DNA of 64,000 bases from Sorex araneus (GCF_027595985.1 NC_073313.1:86596899-86660898); one strand, 5' to 3'; shown: positions 52,631-63,382, counted from the stretch's first letter. Notes: generated from the sequence alone by a model not told the origin. A program made the numbers and translations.

Positions 52631-52927
52631 CTTGAGCATGTCTTGAGCCAGTTCATTTTCAACCTGGTCAAGTTCAATGGGGAATTAATTATTCTCCTGT
52701 AGGAGGTGGGCTTTTTAATCAGTAATTTTTGAATGGCTACTTTAACCTTCTGCATTCTTTGTAATAAAAAGTGGAAAACATTTCTAAGATTGTTAGTATT
52801 TGCACTGTTCAAATGCACGTTTGCACAGTTTTTCCAGTTGCTATGCCTCAAAAAAATGTTTCTTGATGAGCATATTTGCCATGTGTCCCCAAACATACTG
52901 CACTTTGAGCTTAAAAACTTCTGCTTG

Positions 52928-53085
52928 TGGCCGGAGTGATAGTGCTACTTGCCTTGCATGTGGCTGAACTGGGTTCCATCCCTAGCACTCCATATGGTCC
53001 TCTGAGCTTGCCAGTGTTGAACCCTGATCACAGAGCCAGGAATAAGCCCTGGGCACTTCCGGGTGTTACCCAACAAACAACTTTC
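52928..53085 (+). mobile_element. SOR-type SINE
   Basis: Plus-strand copy with a short deletion after the A box. Confidence 0.82.
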
Positions 53086-53089
53086 TCCT

Positions 53090-53235
53090 TGGGGCCAGAG
53101 AGATAGTACTTGAGTTAAGGAAGGTACGCCTTGTGTGGGGCCTACCTGGTTTAATCCCTGGCACCACATAGGGTGGGTTCCCGGAGCATGGCCAGCAGTC
53201 ACTCCTGAGCATAAACCACATGTGCCCCTTTACGA
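53090..53235 (+). mobile_element. SOR-type SINE, diverged
   Basis: Plus-strand copy directly after the previous one. Confidence 0.72.
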
Positions 53236-53295
53236 CAAAACCAACCAAACTGAAAATAGCTGTCTTGACTTTTAAACTAATACCCCCCCCCGCTT

Positions 53296-53472
53296 TTTTT
53301 TTTTTTTGCTTTTTTGGGTCATACCTGGCAATGCTCAGGGCTTACTCCTGGCTCTGTGCTCAGGAATTACTCCTGCTGGTGTTGAGAGACCATACAGGAT
53401 GCTGGGGATTGAATACGGGTCAGCCGCATGCAAGGCATATGTCCTGCCAACTGTATTATCATTCCAGCCCCA
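53296..53472 (-). mobile_element. SOR-type SINE
   Basis: Full-length minus-strand copy with a T-run tail. Confidence 0.9.
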
Positions 53473-53637
53473 TAACACTCTTCTGTGATGTCATCTGTAT
53501 GGATTCTGTGCATTCCAATGATAGTCTAATACACATTGCACAGAAATTGACACAGAAACTGATGTAAGCTGAGGTTTTCATCCACACTGGCCTTTTAAAC
53601 TTTATATATTTACTTTGCTTTAAATCCCAACTCTGGG

Positions 53638-53770
53638 GCCAGAGTGGGTATAATACAGCAGATAAAGCACTTGTTTTTTCCTGATAATGGTTCAATCCTA
53701 GTACCACATATGGTCCCCAAGTACCACTATGCGTGGTCCCTGAGCACTAACCAGATGTGGCCCCTGAAGG
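53638..53770 (+). mobile_element. SOR-type SINE, diverged
   Basis: Plus-strand copy; head altered, body shortened. Confidence 0.68.
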
Positions 53771-53931
53771 CCCCTGTGTATTCCCCTCTTTTCCAAATTC
53801 ACTATTTTAACCAGCATTCTGAAGTCTGACCAAAGTTCATCTATTATATTTGGATTTGCAAAGTTGAATTGATTTATTAGACGTTTGAAATTGGTTGTTG
53901 ATACTTGAACTACTGAAAAATAGTCTGAATG

Positions 53932-54109
53932 GGCTGGAGTGATAGCACAGTGGGTAGGGCATTTGCCTTGCACGCAGCCGACCCGCGTTCGAATCCCAGC
54001 ATCCCATATGGTCCCCTGAGCACCGCCAGGAGTAATTCCTGAGTGCATGAGCCAGGAATGACCCCTGTGCATTGCCGGGTGTGACCCCCCAAAAAAAAGA
54101 AAAGAAAAA
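53932..54109 (+). mobile_element. SOR-type SINE with perfect 17-bp target duplication
   Basis: Flanked by gaaaaatagtctgaatg at 53915-53931 and 54110-54126; near consensus, tail of AAAAG units. Confidence 0.97.
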
Positions 54110-54420
54110 GAAAAATAGTCTGAATGTCTAAATACAGTGTTTTTCTATTGCATGACTTTGCTTGAAGGCAGTCTGTTATAGAATATATTCTGACTTCCTG
54201 ACCCATCACTTTATAGATACTTATTTTGGGACCAGGCACTAAAATACAATATCACCTGTCTTTAGAAATGGGTGAGAATGTAGTCACAACTTCAAAAGAA
54301 CATTTTATCATTTTAGGAATTAGTTCTGCCTTGTAGCTTAATTACTACTTGCTTTAAATCCAATTTATTTTCCCCGTAGCATCCACCATAGGTTTTGCCT
54401 AGAAGGAGAAGTGGTATCTT

Positions 54421-54595
54421 TTTTTTGCTCTTTTGGTCACACCCAGCAATGCACAGGGGTTACTCCTGGCTTTGCAATCAGGAATTAATCCTGGCAGTGC
54501 TGGGGGGGGGACCATATGGGATACTGGGAATCGAACCTGGCTCTGCTGTTTGCAAGGCAAATGCCCTACCTGCTGTACTATCGCTCCAGCCCCGG
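54421..54595 (-). mobile_element. SOR-type SINE
   Basis: Near-consensus minus-strand copy with a G-run insertion (ctggggggggg). Confidence 0.92.
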
Positions 54596-54667
54596 TATCA
54601 TTTTTTAATCTAGCATATATCCCTTCTCTTCCACCCCGATCCTCGATTTTTTTTAAAGTCAAAATCC

Positions 54668-54835
54668 TGGGGCTGCAGCAATAGTATAGTGGTAGGGCAC
54701 TTGCCTGCGTGTGAGCAATCCGAGTTCAATCACCAGCATACCTTATGGTTACCCAAACACTGCCAGGAGTAATTCCTGAGTGCAGAGTCAGAAGTAACTC
54801 CTGAGCACCACGGGGTATGGCCCCAAAACAACAAA
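54668..54835 (+). mobile_element. SOR-type SINE
   Basis: Plus-strand copy ending in CAACAAACAACAAAT. Confidence 0.88.
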
Positions 54836-54867
54836 CAACAAATAAACATGCCAAAATTTTTATTTAT

Positions 54868-55267
54868 TCATTTTTTGCATTTGAAATATCACTCGATGAC
54901 ATCCTTGGCCTGTAATTATTTGCCATAGTCTTTTACTACAGCACAACTGCAGCAAACCACTTTGTAGGGTTTCCCTTCTCTGTCAATTTTACAGAGACTG
55001 ACCCATTTCCCATAGTTTCCTGTTGCCATCAACTTGAATTAGGTTGATCTGGTGTTCAGCACAAAGGGCCTCCACCATCCTGATGTACACAGAATCATCA
55101 CAGTTGGATGCAAGCACACAAAGATGGGCTTGGCACTTCTCTAAGGCTTTAGCAGCTTCACAGATTTCCTGTGCAAGGCCATCGTGAAGGAGGGTGGTTT
55201 TTAGTACTTCTTGTAGAGCAATATTCACCCTTGCTACACCTCCAGCAGCAATGCCTTCCTTGGCCAT
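54868..55267 (-). pseudogene. RPS12P: RPS12 processed pseudogene
   Basis: Minus-strand intronless copy of the small-subunit ribosomal protein eS12 mRNA. From an ATG at 55265-55267 it reads [11 protein letters not shown] and on to [32 protein letters not shown], so about two thirds of the protein is recognisable. A one-base insertion near 55005-55012 shifts the frame (KLWEMGQSL in place of KLGEW). Further down, the ribosomal frame has a stop in place of a Lys/Glu pair near 54917 and another inside the VIEEYF block near 54882. A terminal TGA at 54868-54870 is followed by aataaataaa, but no long A tail or target duplication was found. It lies antisense in AIFM1 intron 1. Not expected to be functional. 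Confidence 0.93.
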
Positions 55268-55459
55268 GATGATGGGTTATTGATGGGGCTGAATCTTGAG
55301 GACACCTGAGCCTTCTCCACAAAACTCCCCAGTGGCAGGGAAAGAGCCCAGTTCTTGGCCAGAATATTAGCAGACCTACTTGAAATGATATCACATCTGA
55401 CCCCGATTGTCAGGTTCATTTCCCATCCTTTGCTGCCTTTTGCCTTAAAATCGTAATTG

Positions 55460-55590
55460 TCAGGCCTGAAAGATCATGTAAGGAACTTGCTGTTCCTAAG
55501 GCCAACCCTGGTTTCATTGCCAGCAAGGCTTATGGTCCCTGAGTACCGCCAGGAGTGATCCCTGAGCACTACTTGGTGTAGCCTGACGCA
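55460..55590 (+). mobile_element. SOR-type SINE, diverged
   Basis: Plus-strand copy with a shortened head; body and tail ttggtgtagcctg. Confidence 0.72.
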
Positions 55591-56799
55591 CGCAGCACCC
55601 CCAGCCCAAATCATGATTGTTCCTGTTTGTTCTCTTTGTCATCTCTTCCCAGGCATAATTGGCAGTAACTAATAGGTACTGTTCTATGTGTGCATTCAGT
55701 GCCGATTAGCAGGTAGGTTAGGGAGTGGATGTTCTGGTCACCACATGTTCTGCCCGAGAAATCAAATGGATCACTGACCCCTGACCTTAAATGATTAAAC
55801 ATGTCCCTCTGTTCAGAAATCCTTCTCATCTCCTTAAAAAACAAACTGGTGCATAATTGCACGGACCTGCTTTCCAGTGTTCTTTTGTGAGCAGTGTTAT
55901 TTCTTGTGTGCTACATAAAAGTTGAAGACTAATTAGCAGTATAACTAATAGTAATGCCGCCAGTCTCCTTCAGACAGCTTTATCAGATTGCTTAGACGAA
56001 TTAGGTAAGTAGTAGACCTTTATAAATCAAAACTTTACAAACACACACCTGGCCTGTCAGGTGTTTCTGGATTTAGGAATCTAAGGTTCGAAAGATGGTG
56101 TATTTGAGGAGCATAGGTTATATGAATGGCTAAAAGCATAGGATTTGGGGTTGGTATCCTCGGATTGGAATTCCAGCTTCATAATATACATGTTCTGAGA
56201 TCCCATTTTTTTCTCATCTCTTAAAAAAATGTATGTGTGTTTGTGTGTTAAATCCCCTGTCCCTAAATGGGCATATTTTCACTTCTGATGGTTGGCATTA
56301 TACTGCACATTAAAAGTACTGAATAAATAGCCATTATGACTGACCTTGTGTCTTTTATTTATTTTATTTATTTAATTTTTTAATTATAAAACGGTGACTC
56401 ACAACGTTATTGATAGTTCAAAAATAAAAACCAAGAAAAATGGAAACTGGATTCCTTCTGTGCAAGTATTCAGAGTGCCTGGATACCACCAAATGATGCT
56501 ATGATTTTTGAAGCCTGGAACATCAATAATCCTTTCCCCACTTTATTTTCCCAGGCAAGGTTTTCCAGAAGAATATGTGACAAGTCAGATTTTTCTGCAC
56601 TCAGTTAATACATTATGTTTTGTAGAAAATTTCTGACATTTTCAGAGATCTACTGCATATTGTATCTCTCTTCTTGACCGAACTCCCAGAAGCTGCCAGT
56701 TTACGTCAACCTAATGGGCCACATTCCCTGGAAAGCCACGTTCTTAACAAACCCATTGTTGTGATTCACAGGCTCAGACAAGTTTGGAGGGAAATACTT
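55591..56799. other. SINE-poor AIFM1 intron sequence with a MIR fragment
   Basis: MIR words at about 56125-56230 (atggctaaaagcatagg, ggaattccagcttc, tgagatcccat). A TTTA-rich stretch at 56355-56385 resembles the tail of a degraded L1 3' end. The rest is unassigned. Confidence 0.5.
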
Positions 56800-57010
56800 T
56801 TGCTAAGGGGTTACACATTAGGTCTGTAGGTGCATGCAGATCTCACCAAGGTCTGCACTCCCTTTAGCTGTGATGCTCGCACACATGCTGTTCAAGAGTT
56901 GCGTTTGGAGTTGAAGGCACACAAATTATGGTTGTGCTCATTAGGGTCACCACAGGGCTGACATGGATTCACTGGGGCATATACTTCCAGGTTATGGCAC
57001 TCGCACAGCT
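56800..57010. repeat. Possible older-repeat copy
   Basis: Words such as gctgtgatgctcgcacacatg and gttgtgctcatta echo the family at 27075-27340. The match is weak. Confidence 0.3.
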
Positions 57011-57146
57011 TTGGGAAACACTTTTGATTGGATAATGATGGCCCTTTCCCTTGTTTCACTACCTAAGAACTTAGACAAAACAACGCTGAGCAATGCCGAG
57101 CTCCTTGCAAAGCATTACACCCCATTTTCCAATATTCAGCAGAGTT

Positions 57147-57394
57147 GGAGTGATAGCGCAGCGGATAGGGCATTCGCCTTGCATGCGGCTGACCCAGGTT
57201 CAGCTCCTCTGCCCCTCCCGGAGAGCCCGGCAAGCTACCGAGACTATCTCGCCCGCCCAGCAGAGCCTGGCAAGCTACCCGTGGTGTATTCGATGTGCCA
57301 AAAACAGTAACAAGTCTCACAATGGAGACGTTACTGGTGCCTGCTCGAGCAAATTGATGAGCATTGGGATGACAGTGACAGTGATACACTGATA
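57147..57394 (+). mobile_element. Long-form tRNA-headed SINE with target duplication
   Basis: Complete plus-strand copy flanked by cagcagagtt at 57137-57146 and 57395-57404. The tail is a GACAGT/GATACACT tandem without poly(A). It contains the internal repeat of gagcc(c/t)ggcaagctacc and the palindrome-like tattcgatgtgcc. Confidence 0.95.
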
Positions 57395-57404
57395 CAGCAG
57401 AGTT

Positions 57405-57480
57405 GTCAGGGATGTAGTTCAGTGATTGAGTACATATTTTGCATATGTGAGACTCTGAGTTCAATCCTTAGCACCACCCA
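57405..57480 (+). mobile_element. ID-like short tRNA SINE
   Basis: gatgtagttcagtgattgag and gagttcaatccttagcacc, followed by an A-rich CCAAA tail. Confidence 0.6.
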
Positions 57481-57559
57481 AACCAAACCAAACCGAATAG
57501 TAGCCCAGTTCTTCCCTCCCAAAGTATGCCACGCTTAACAGTAGACCTGGGATTCTGAG

Positions 57560-57700
57560 CTGGAGAGAGACCTCAAAAGACTGAGCCATATGCAGGAAGC
57601 CCTGGTTCCGTCCTTGGCACTGTATGGTCCACCGAACACTGCCAGGAGCAACATTTGATCCCTGAGCTGGAAATAGACCCCTGCACCACCAGGGCTAGTC
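57560..57700 (+). mobile_element. SOR-type SINE, old
   Basis: Diverged plus-strand copy. Confidence 0.65.
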
Positions 57701-58077
57701 CAGAACCAAACAACAAAAAAGAAATTGTATCCTATTCATTTTGGTGCCCTCCTTATTTTGTTTGGTATGTGGCACATAGTAAATTCTCAGAAACTAAATC
57801 CTACTGTCAAGGACTTATAATTGCAAAGGACTTATATATGCAAGGACTTATATTTCCCTTTGCCGTCTAAATCATGTTCCCTTTGGTGCTTTCATTAGAT
57901 GGCTTACACTATACTATACTTACTGCTCAAGTTCTTTTATGATACCTTAAAAAGGACCAAGAAAGGTAGTCACATTGGATTCCTTATAAAGGGGAACCTC
58001 ATGTCTAACTACAATGGACAGGTCATCTAGGCTTCTCCTGATTTGTAGCCTATCCATGTCAGAAAAGGCAGTTTGCA
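57701..58077. other. No recognisable feature (AIFM1 intron)
   Basis: A small direct repeat of aaggacttata occurs three times between 57805 and 57850. Otherwise unassigned. Confidence 0.5.
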
Positions 58078-58225
58078 GGACCAAAGACATAGGAAAAGGG
58101 CTAACATGCTGGCCTTGTATGAAGCCAACACAGGTTTGATCCCTAATCCCATATGTGGTCCCGTGCGCACTGTTAGGAGTAGCCCCTGAACACTGCCAGG
58201 TGTGGCCCAACCCCCACCAAAAATA
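58078..58225 (+). mobile_element. SOR-type SINE, diverged
   Basis: Plus-strand copy with tail ccaggtgtggccc. Confidence 0.75.
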
Positions 58226-58628
58226 GGGGGGAAAAGGAAGAAGTAGTTTGCTATTCTATAAACAAGATTCAGGATCCTAGAAACCTATTAACTAGGAACC
58301 CTCAATGCTTCATTTGGGTAGGTGTATTTCTGGAAAAGTTCTGAAAGTATGGGAAAGCAGATTATGAAATCTACAGAAATGAGCTAGCTGACTTTGATAG
58401 GATTCAAATGCTGGGTCTGTGGTATTTGAGGCTGCTAATTTATTACCAAGCATCCAGAAAGAAATGGAGTGTGCCTAATACATTTTGCATAGAATTCTTC
58501 AAAATGGTCAGTCCTTTATTGAATGGTAAGAATTTATATTTTTACTCATTTAGTCAACAAGTAGCCATTAAGCAAACACCTATTATGTGGCTCTGTGGAA
58601 CAGCAGTTCAAGAATTGAATCCTTGTTA
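58226..58628. other. No recognisable feature (AIFM1 intron)
   Basis: The end (58540-58615) has words like a MIR/L2-type tail (tcatttagtcaacaag), too short to assign. Confidence 0.4.
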
Positions 58629-58629
58629 G

Positions 58630-58785
58630 GAACCAGAGCAGTAGCATAGCAGTTAGGGCATTTGCTTGCACGCGGCCAACCCAGGGTTCGATCCCTGGCA
58701 TCCCATATGGTCCCCCAAGCACCTCCAGGAGTAATTCCTGAGTAATTCCAGGAGTGAGTATTATCAGGAGTGGCCTCAAAACAAG
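58630..58785 (+). mobile_element. SOR-type SINE
   Basis: Plus-strand copy with gagtaattcc duplicated in the body. Confidence 0.87.
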
Positions 58786-59294
58786 AACAAAGAAAGAATT
58801 GAAGCTGTTTTCTCACCATCAGACATGCACAAAGTCTCGATTTTAATGGTTCCAGTTGGTAAGAAGGAACTTGTATGATGATTGTTATTTGATGTGATAG
58901 AGCTCCGCAGTACTGCCGCAATGGCAGTCCTGTAATGTGTAAAGATAGAAAGGATTTGACCCTGCCTTCGAGGATAAGAGCAGTACCTTTATGTGCAGCC
59001 TGACTGCATATGTTGGACAGGTCCCTTGGAGCAATGCTGAGAGGCCAGAGAGATGGTTGGTGTCCGCATGGTAGTAAAAAAGAGGAGTGAAAAAAAGCAA
59101 AAAATACAGTGTTTCCAGTCCTGTCCCAGTTGCTTGAAAATTTGAAGCTATACAGGAAGGGGGGGCAGAAAAGTGTAATTTTATGGGTATAACAAAATTG
59201 CAGGTGGGGTGAGCCATGAACATCTTACAGTACATACCACTTTTTTTTTTTTTCAAAACGAAAGTCACATCCTAGGCCAAGAGTCACAGGGCTG
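58786..59294. other. Mostly unassigned AIFM1 intron
   Basis: A SINE head scrap (gaggccagagagatgg) sits at about 59040-59060. Nothing else recognised. Confidence 0.4.
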
Positions 59295-59630
59295 AGGGCT
59301 GGAGCGATAGGTCAGTAGGTATGGTGCTTACATGTGGCTGACCAACTTCAATCCTGGCATCCCATATCACTGTATCACTGTCATCCTATTGTTCATAGTA
59401 ACGTCTCCATTCGTCCCAGCCCTGAGATTTTAGCAGCTTCTCCTTACTCATCTTTCCCAACGATCAGAGGCTTCTTTCAGGGTCAGGGGCCTGTTATCAT
59501 TACTGTTTTTGGCGTATCGAATACACCACAGGGAGCTTGCATCCCATATGGCCTCCCAGATACTGCCAGTAATAATTCCTGAGTGCAGAGCCAGAAGTAA
59601 GCCCTGAGCATCTCCAGGTGTGCCAAAAAA
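59295..59630 (+). mobile_element. SOR-type SINE split by a long-form SINE
   Basis: Head half at 59295-59367 and tail half from 59539, with the 11-bp word gcatcccatat at 59357-59367 and 59539-59549. Confidence 0.88.
59368..59538 (-). mobile_element. Long-form SINE variant, nested and 5'-truncated
   Basis: Minus-strand copy lacking the tRNA head. It has the CACTGTAT tail, cgtctccattcgtccc and ttactgtttttggcgtatcg, with about 60 bp of extra sequence between them. Confidence 0.8.
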
Positions 59631-59641
59631 GTCCCAGGGCT

Positions 59642-59755
59642 GGGGCTGGAGTGATAGTACAGTGGGTATGGGTTTTGCCTTGCACACTGCTGACCCCAGT
59701 TCAATCTCTGGCACCTGATATGGTGCCCTGAGCACAGCCAGATGTGCACCCCCCC
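59642..59755 (+). mobile_element. SOR-type SINE, body deleted
   Basis: Head and B box intact. It jumps to gagcacagccagatgtg and is followed at 59760-59905 by a further degraded piece. Confidence 0.78.
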
Positions 59756-60054
59756 AAATGCAAGAGACCTGGGTTCCACCTCTAGCACCACATTATTCCC
59801 CCCAAGTGCTGCCAGGAGTGGCCCCTGACCTTGAATTGCACCCCCAGCAACCTCACTCAGCTGAGTTGAGAGTACCTTGTTAGTACTACAGGTGTGACCC
59901 CCAAACAATAACAAGCCACTTCTCAAGTATGTAGGGTTAGATGGACGATGATGATAGTACCATATTATGTTTCTTTTCAAGCACTACAGTTTAAATGTCA
60001 ACTAAGTTGCTTTTTAGGAATTCATTTTGCTTTTTAAAGCCTTTTTTGGGCCAA

Positions 60055-60135
60055 ACATGATGTGGCCCAGTGGTGGAGTATGTGCTTCTGTGTGAGGTCC
60101 TGTGGTTAGATTCCCCAGTATGACAGAAAAGGAAA
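60055..60135 (+). mobile_element. ID-like short tRNA SINE
   Basis: gatgtggcccagtggtggag and ggttagattccccag with a GAAAAGGAAAT tail. Confidence 0.6.
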
Positions 60136-60314
60136 TAAAAGCCTTTTTGGAAGAGTGAGTCAAAACTGCCTAACTTTACCCAGCGTACTCATTTTTTAAA
60201 TCAGTTTGTGAAAAGCAAACATAACCGGATATACACATTAGTAGTGTAGTAAGACAAAGTTGTTATGGTTTCTGGACTCAGGGTCTTCTAAGGGATAAAT
60301 GGAAAGTTTTTCTT

Positions 60315-60478
60315 TGATTTTTGGGACCAGACATTGCCTGCTTAGGAGGTGTTTCCAGCTCTGTGTTCAGGAGAGACCCCTGGTGGTGCTTGGCAGACTG
60401 TGCTGGGGATTTAAACCAGGATTGGCGGTGTGTGAGGCAAGCACCTTAACCCCTGTACTAGCTTTCTCTCTGGCCTGA
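60315..60478 (-). mobile_element. SOR-type SINE, old
   Basis: Minus-strand copy; landmarks ggtggtgcttgg and gcaagcaccttaac. Confidence 0.75.
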
Positions 60479-60779
60479 TAAGTGGAATTAAAAAAAAACT
60501 CTTTGCAGTAAAGAGATGTGAATGAAGTCACTGAACTAAAACTTAACCACATGGAGCATTTTCTAACGAGTTTCATTTTCTAAGTATTGAGTATTGTCAG
60601 TTTATACAGACTGCTGCTTCATCATTTTTAGGGGGTTATGAAATTTAAAAGCTGCCCAGATTGAGGTAATCTTCCCCACCCTTTGCACATGTTTTTATTT
60701 TCATGAAATGTTAGTTCCAAATACAGATCATATTAGTTTCAATGCTAAAGAAGGATTCTAAAGCAGGTCAGAAAATGAT
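60479..60779. other. No recognisable feature (AIFM1 intron)
   Basis: AT-rich, unassigned. Confidence 0.4.
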
Positions 60780-60945
60780 GGGGGCCAGAGCAAAAGGAAA
60801 GTGGGTAGGACGTTTGCCTTGCAAGCAGCCAACCCTGATTTGATCCTTAGCATCCCATATGGTCCCTTGAGCACCATCAGGAGTAATTCCTGAGTGCAGA
60901 GCCAGGAGTAACACCTGAGCATTTCCAGGTGTGTCAAAAAAAAGC
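60780..60945 (+). mobile_element. SOR-type SINE
   Basis: Full-length plus-strand copy. Confidence 0.9.
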
Positions 60946-60961
60946 CAAAACATTTTGAAAC

Positions 60962-61125
60962 GGGCCTGAGTGATAGAACAGTGAATAGGGCACTTGCCTT
61001 GCATGTAGCCAATTTGGGTTTGACCCCCCGACATCCCATACGGTCCAGGAGTAATTCCTGAGCACAGATCCGGGAGTGACACCAGAACATCTTCAGTGTG
61101 GTTGCCCCCCAAAATTAAATTAAGG
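60962..61125 (+). mobile_element. SOR-type SINE
   Basis: Plus-strand copy lacking about 12 bp of body. Confidence 0.87.
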
Positions 61126-61158
61126 TTAAAAAAATCCAGTTAAAAAATACATAGTTCC

Positions 61159-61317
61159 ATGGGACCGGAGTAATAGCACAGCGGGTAGGAGGTTTGCCTT
61201 GCACGCAGCCAACCTGGGTTCAATCCCCGGCATCCCATATGATCCCCCAAGCACCACCAGGAGTAATTCCTGAGTGCAGAGCCAGGAGTAACCCCTGAGC
61301 AACGCTGGGTGTGACCC
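61159..61317 (+). mobile_element. SOR-type SINE, first of a stacked pair
   Basis: Near consensus. Bounded by aaaaaatacatagttcc at 61142-61158 and 61318-61334. Confidence 0.96.
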
Positions 61318-61334
61318 AAAAAATACATAGTTCC

Positions 61335-61492
61335 GGGGCTGGAGCAATAGCATAGCGGGTAGGGCATTTGCCTTGCACGAAGCCGACCTGGGTTCGATTC
61401 CCAGCATCCCACATGGTCCCCTGAGCACTGCCAGGGGTAATTCCTGAGTGCAGAGCCAGGAATGATCCCTGTGTATCGCCAGGTGTGACCCA
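61335..61492 (+). mobile_element. SOR-type SINE, second of a stacked pair
   Basis: Near consensus. Bounded by the same 17-bp word at 61318-61334 and 61493-61509. Confidence 0.96.
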
Positions 61493-61744
61493 AAAAAATA
61501 CATAGTTCCTTATTTATTTATAATTCAGCAATAAAAATAGGACTCAAAATCCAGTTTGTACAAGTCACTTGCCAGTAAAACGTGACTTAACTTAGAGATA
61601 ATCTGATTACTGTTTTTTTTCTATACCCCACTCGGTTTGATTCACTATCAATACAGCACATGTGGAAGTGGGTTGTCCCCTCTTGCTGTGCTGGCTATTA
61701 CTTTCTCTCTGCTCCTTGTACCATATATAAGACCACACAAATCT

Positions 61745-61905
61745 TGGGCCACATAGATAGTACAGTTGTAGGCACTTGCTTTAAACATAGCTGACCTGGA
61801 TTGGAGTCCCAGCACCATGTATAGTCCCCTGCACTCCTCCAGGAGTGATCCTTGAGCACAGAGCCAGGAGTAAGCCCCGAGCATTGCAGGGTGTAGCCCA
61901 AAGCA
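61745..61905 (+). mobile_element. SOR-type SINE, diverged
   Basis: Plus-strand copy, full order. Confidence 0.8.
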
Positions 61906-61914
61906 GTAAAAATT

Positions 61915-62095
61915 GGGGCCAGGGCCATAGTACAGCTGGTAGAGCGTTTTGCTTCGCGCTCGGCCAACCTGGGCTCAATCCCCACCACCCAGCATCCAGA
62001 TAGTCCCCTCAAGGCCCACCAGGAGTAATTCCCCAGAATACAGAACCAGGAGTAACAGTTGAGCATTGCAAGGTGTACCCCCCAAAAGGACAAAC
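61915..62095 (+). mobile_element. SOR-type SINE, diverged
   Basis: Plus-strand copy with an extra cccagc in the post-B-box segment. Confidence 0.8.
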
Positions 62096-62108
62096 TAAAA
62101 ACCAACAT

Positions 62109-62111
<3 letters not shown>

Positions 62112-62150
<39 letters not shown>

Positions 62151-62165
62151 TACATATATATGTAA
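62112..62165. repeat. TA microsatellite
   Basis: Alternating TATA with a few GTACA interruptions. Confidence 0.95.
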
Positions 62166-62388
62166 AGATCACTCAGATCTAAGTTCTGAACTCTGCATAT
62201 TCTGAGGAATTTAGGCAAGAAACTGCAGATCTGGAATTACCCCTCTCCACTGCAGTTGGGAAAGCAGAGCAGTGAGTTCCCTGTCTCTACCCTCTACAGA
62301 CATACGGGAATACTGCCGTAAGCATCCAGTCTGTTTGTCTTTTAAGACCTAGTCTGACCAGACCAGGAATAACTCCCAACCACTAGAC

Positions 62389-62545
62389 CAGTGTTTCTCA
62401 GTGTGGGTGATACTTGGCCCTGGAGGAGGGGGGCATCGTGGTGGGGGCCTTAGTAGCTTGTGTGCAGGCGTGGGGGCACTGTCCGCTTAATATTCAGGGG
62501 AGCTCTGAGTTTTTCTGAGAAGGCAAAAAAGTTTGGGAACCTCTG
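62389..62545. mobile_element. hAT-like DNA transposon fossil
   Basis: Starts cagtgtttctcagtgtggg and ends agtttgggaacctctgctg, an inverted-repeat pair typical of ancient hAT-type elements. Subfamily not identified. Confidence 0.5.
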
Positions 62546-62549
62546 CTGT

Positions 62550-62830
62550 AGGTCCATCGAGTCTCAAAGCATCAGCATCAACTGGAAACTTGTTAGGAAG
62601 ATAAATTCTTGTGCCAGAAAGAGAGTACAGAGGTTCAGGTACTTGCCTTGCATGTGGCCAACCCTAGTGCAACCCCCCAGCACTGCATAGGGTAGGATCC
62701 CTGAGCCCCATCAGGAGTGATCCCTGAGCACTGCTGGGTTTGCACCCCAAAACAACAGCAACAACAAAAAAGACAAAAATCTTGATTCCTACCTCATATC
62801 AGCAGCTCAGGAAGAGAGATTGGCTGTAAG
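62550..62830 (+). mobile_element. MER5-like DNA element interrupted by a SINE
   Basis: ctcaaagcatcagcatcaac and aacttgttaggaag before the SINE, then ttgattcctacctc after it, in the order of the hAT-Charlie MER5 group. Confidence 0.6.
62605..62758 (+). mobile_element. SOR-type SINE
   Basis: Plus-strand copy; a CAACAGCAACAACAAAA tail precedes the rest of the MER5-like element. Confidence 0.82.
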
Positions 62831-62929
62831 TACAAACCATCCAGGGAGTTCTGTTACATATTCATGCTCTAAGAGCAGGATCTGCAGATGACAGCCTACA
62901 GGTTAAATCCATATGTTGTTGTTGTAGCT

Positions 62930-63101
62930 GTATTTTTGCTTTTTGGGCCACACCTGGCGATGCACAGGGGTTACTCCTGGCTCTGCCCTCAGGAATTACC
63001 CCTGGCAGTGTTCAGGGGACCATATGGGATGCTGGGAATTGAAGCCGGGTGGGCAGCGTGCAAGGCAAACGCCCTACCCGCTGTACTATTGCTCCAGCCC
63101 C
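62930..63101 (-). mobile_element. SOR-type SINE with target duplication
   Basis: Near consensus. aaatccatatgtt at 62905-62917 and 63102-63114 flanks the copy plus a GTTGTT-containing tail. Confidence 0.94.
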
Positions 63102-63197
63102 AAATCCATATGTTTTTGTTTGTCCTTGAGCTAAGAATCATCTTTACATTTGGGGGTTTGCTGAAAAAAATTGGGTCAGATATGAAATTCACATTTT

Positions 63198-63367
63198 TTT
63201 TTGCTTTTTGGGTCACACCCAGCGATGCTCAGGGGTTACTCCTGACTTTGCACTCAGGAATTACTCCTGGCAGTGCTTGGGGGACCATATGGGATGCCGG
63301 GGATCGAACCCGGGTTGGCTGCGTGCAAGGCAAACGCCCTACCCACTGTGCTATTGCTCCAGCCCCC
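63198..63367 (-). mobile_element. SOR-type SINE with perfect target duplication
   Basis: Near consensus; tgaaattcacatttt at 63183-63197 and 63368-63382. Confidence 0.97.
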
Positions 63368-63382
63368 TGAAATTCACATTTT

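Noticed and set aside
55234-55419. 61-codon frame overlapping the 5' side of the RPS12 pseudogene
   Set aside because: Not related to the RPS12 coding sequence, no known domain, and it runs into the pseudogene out of frame.
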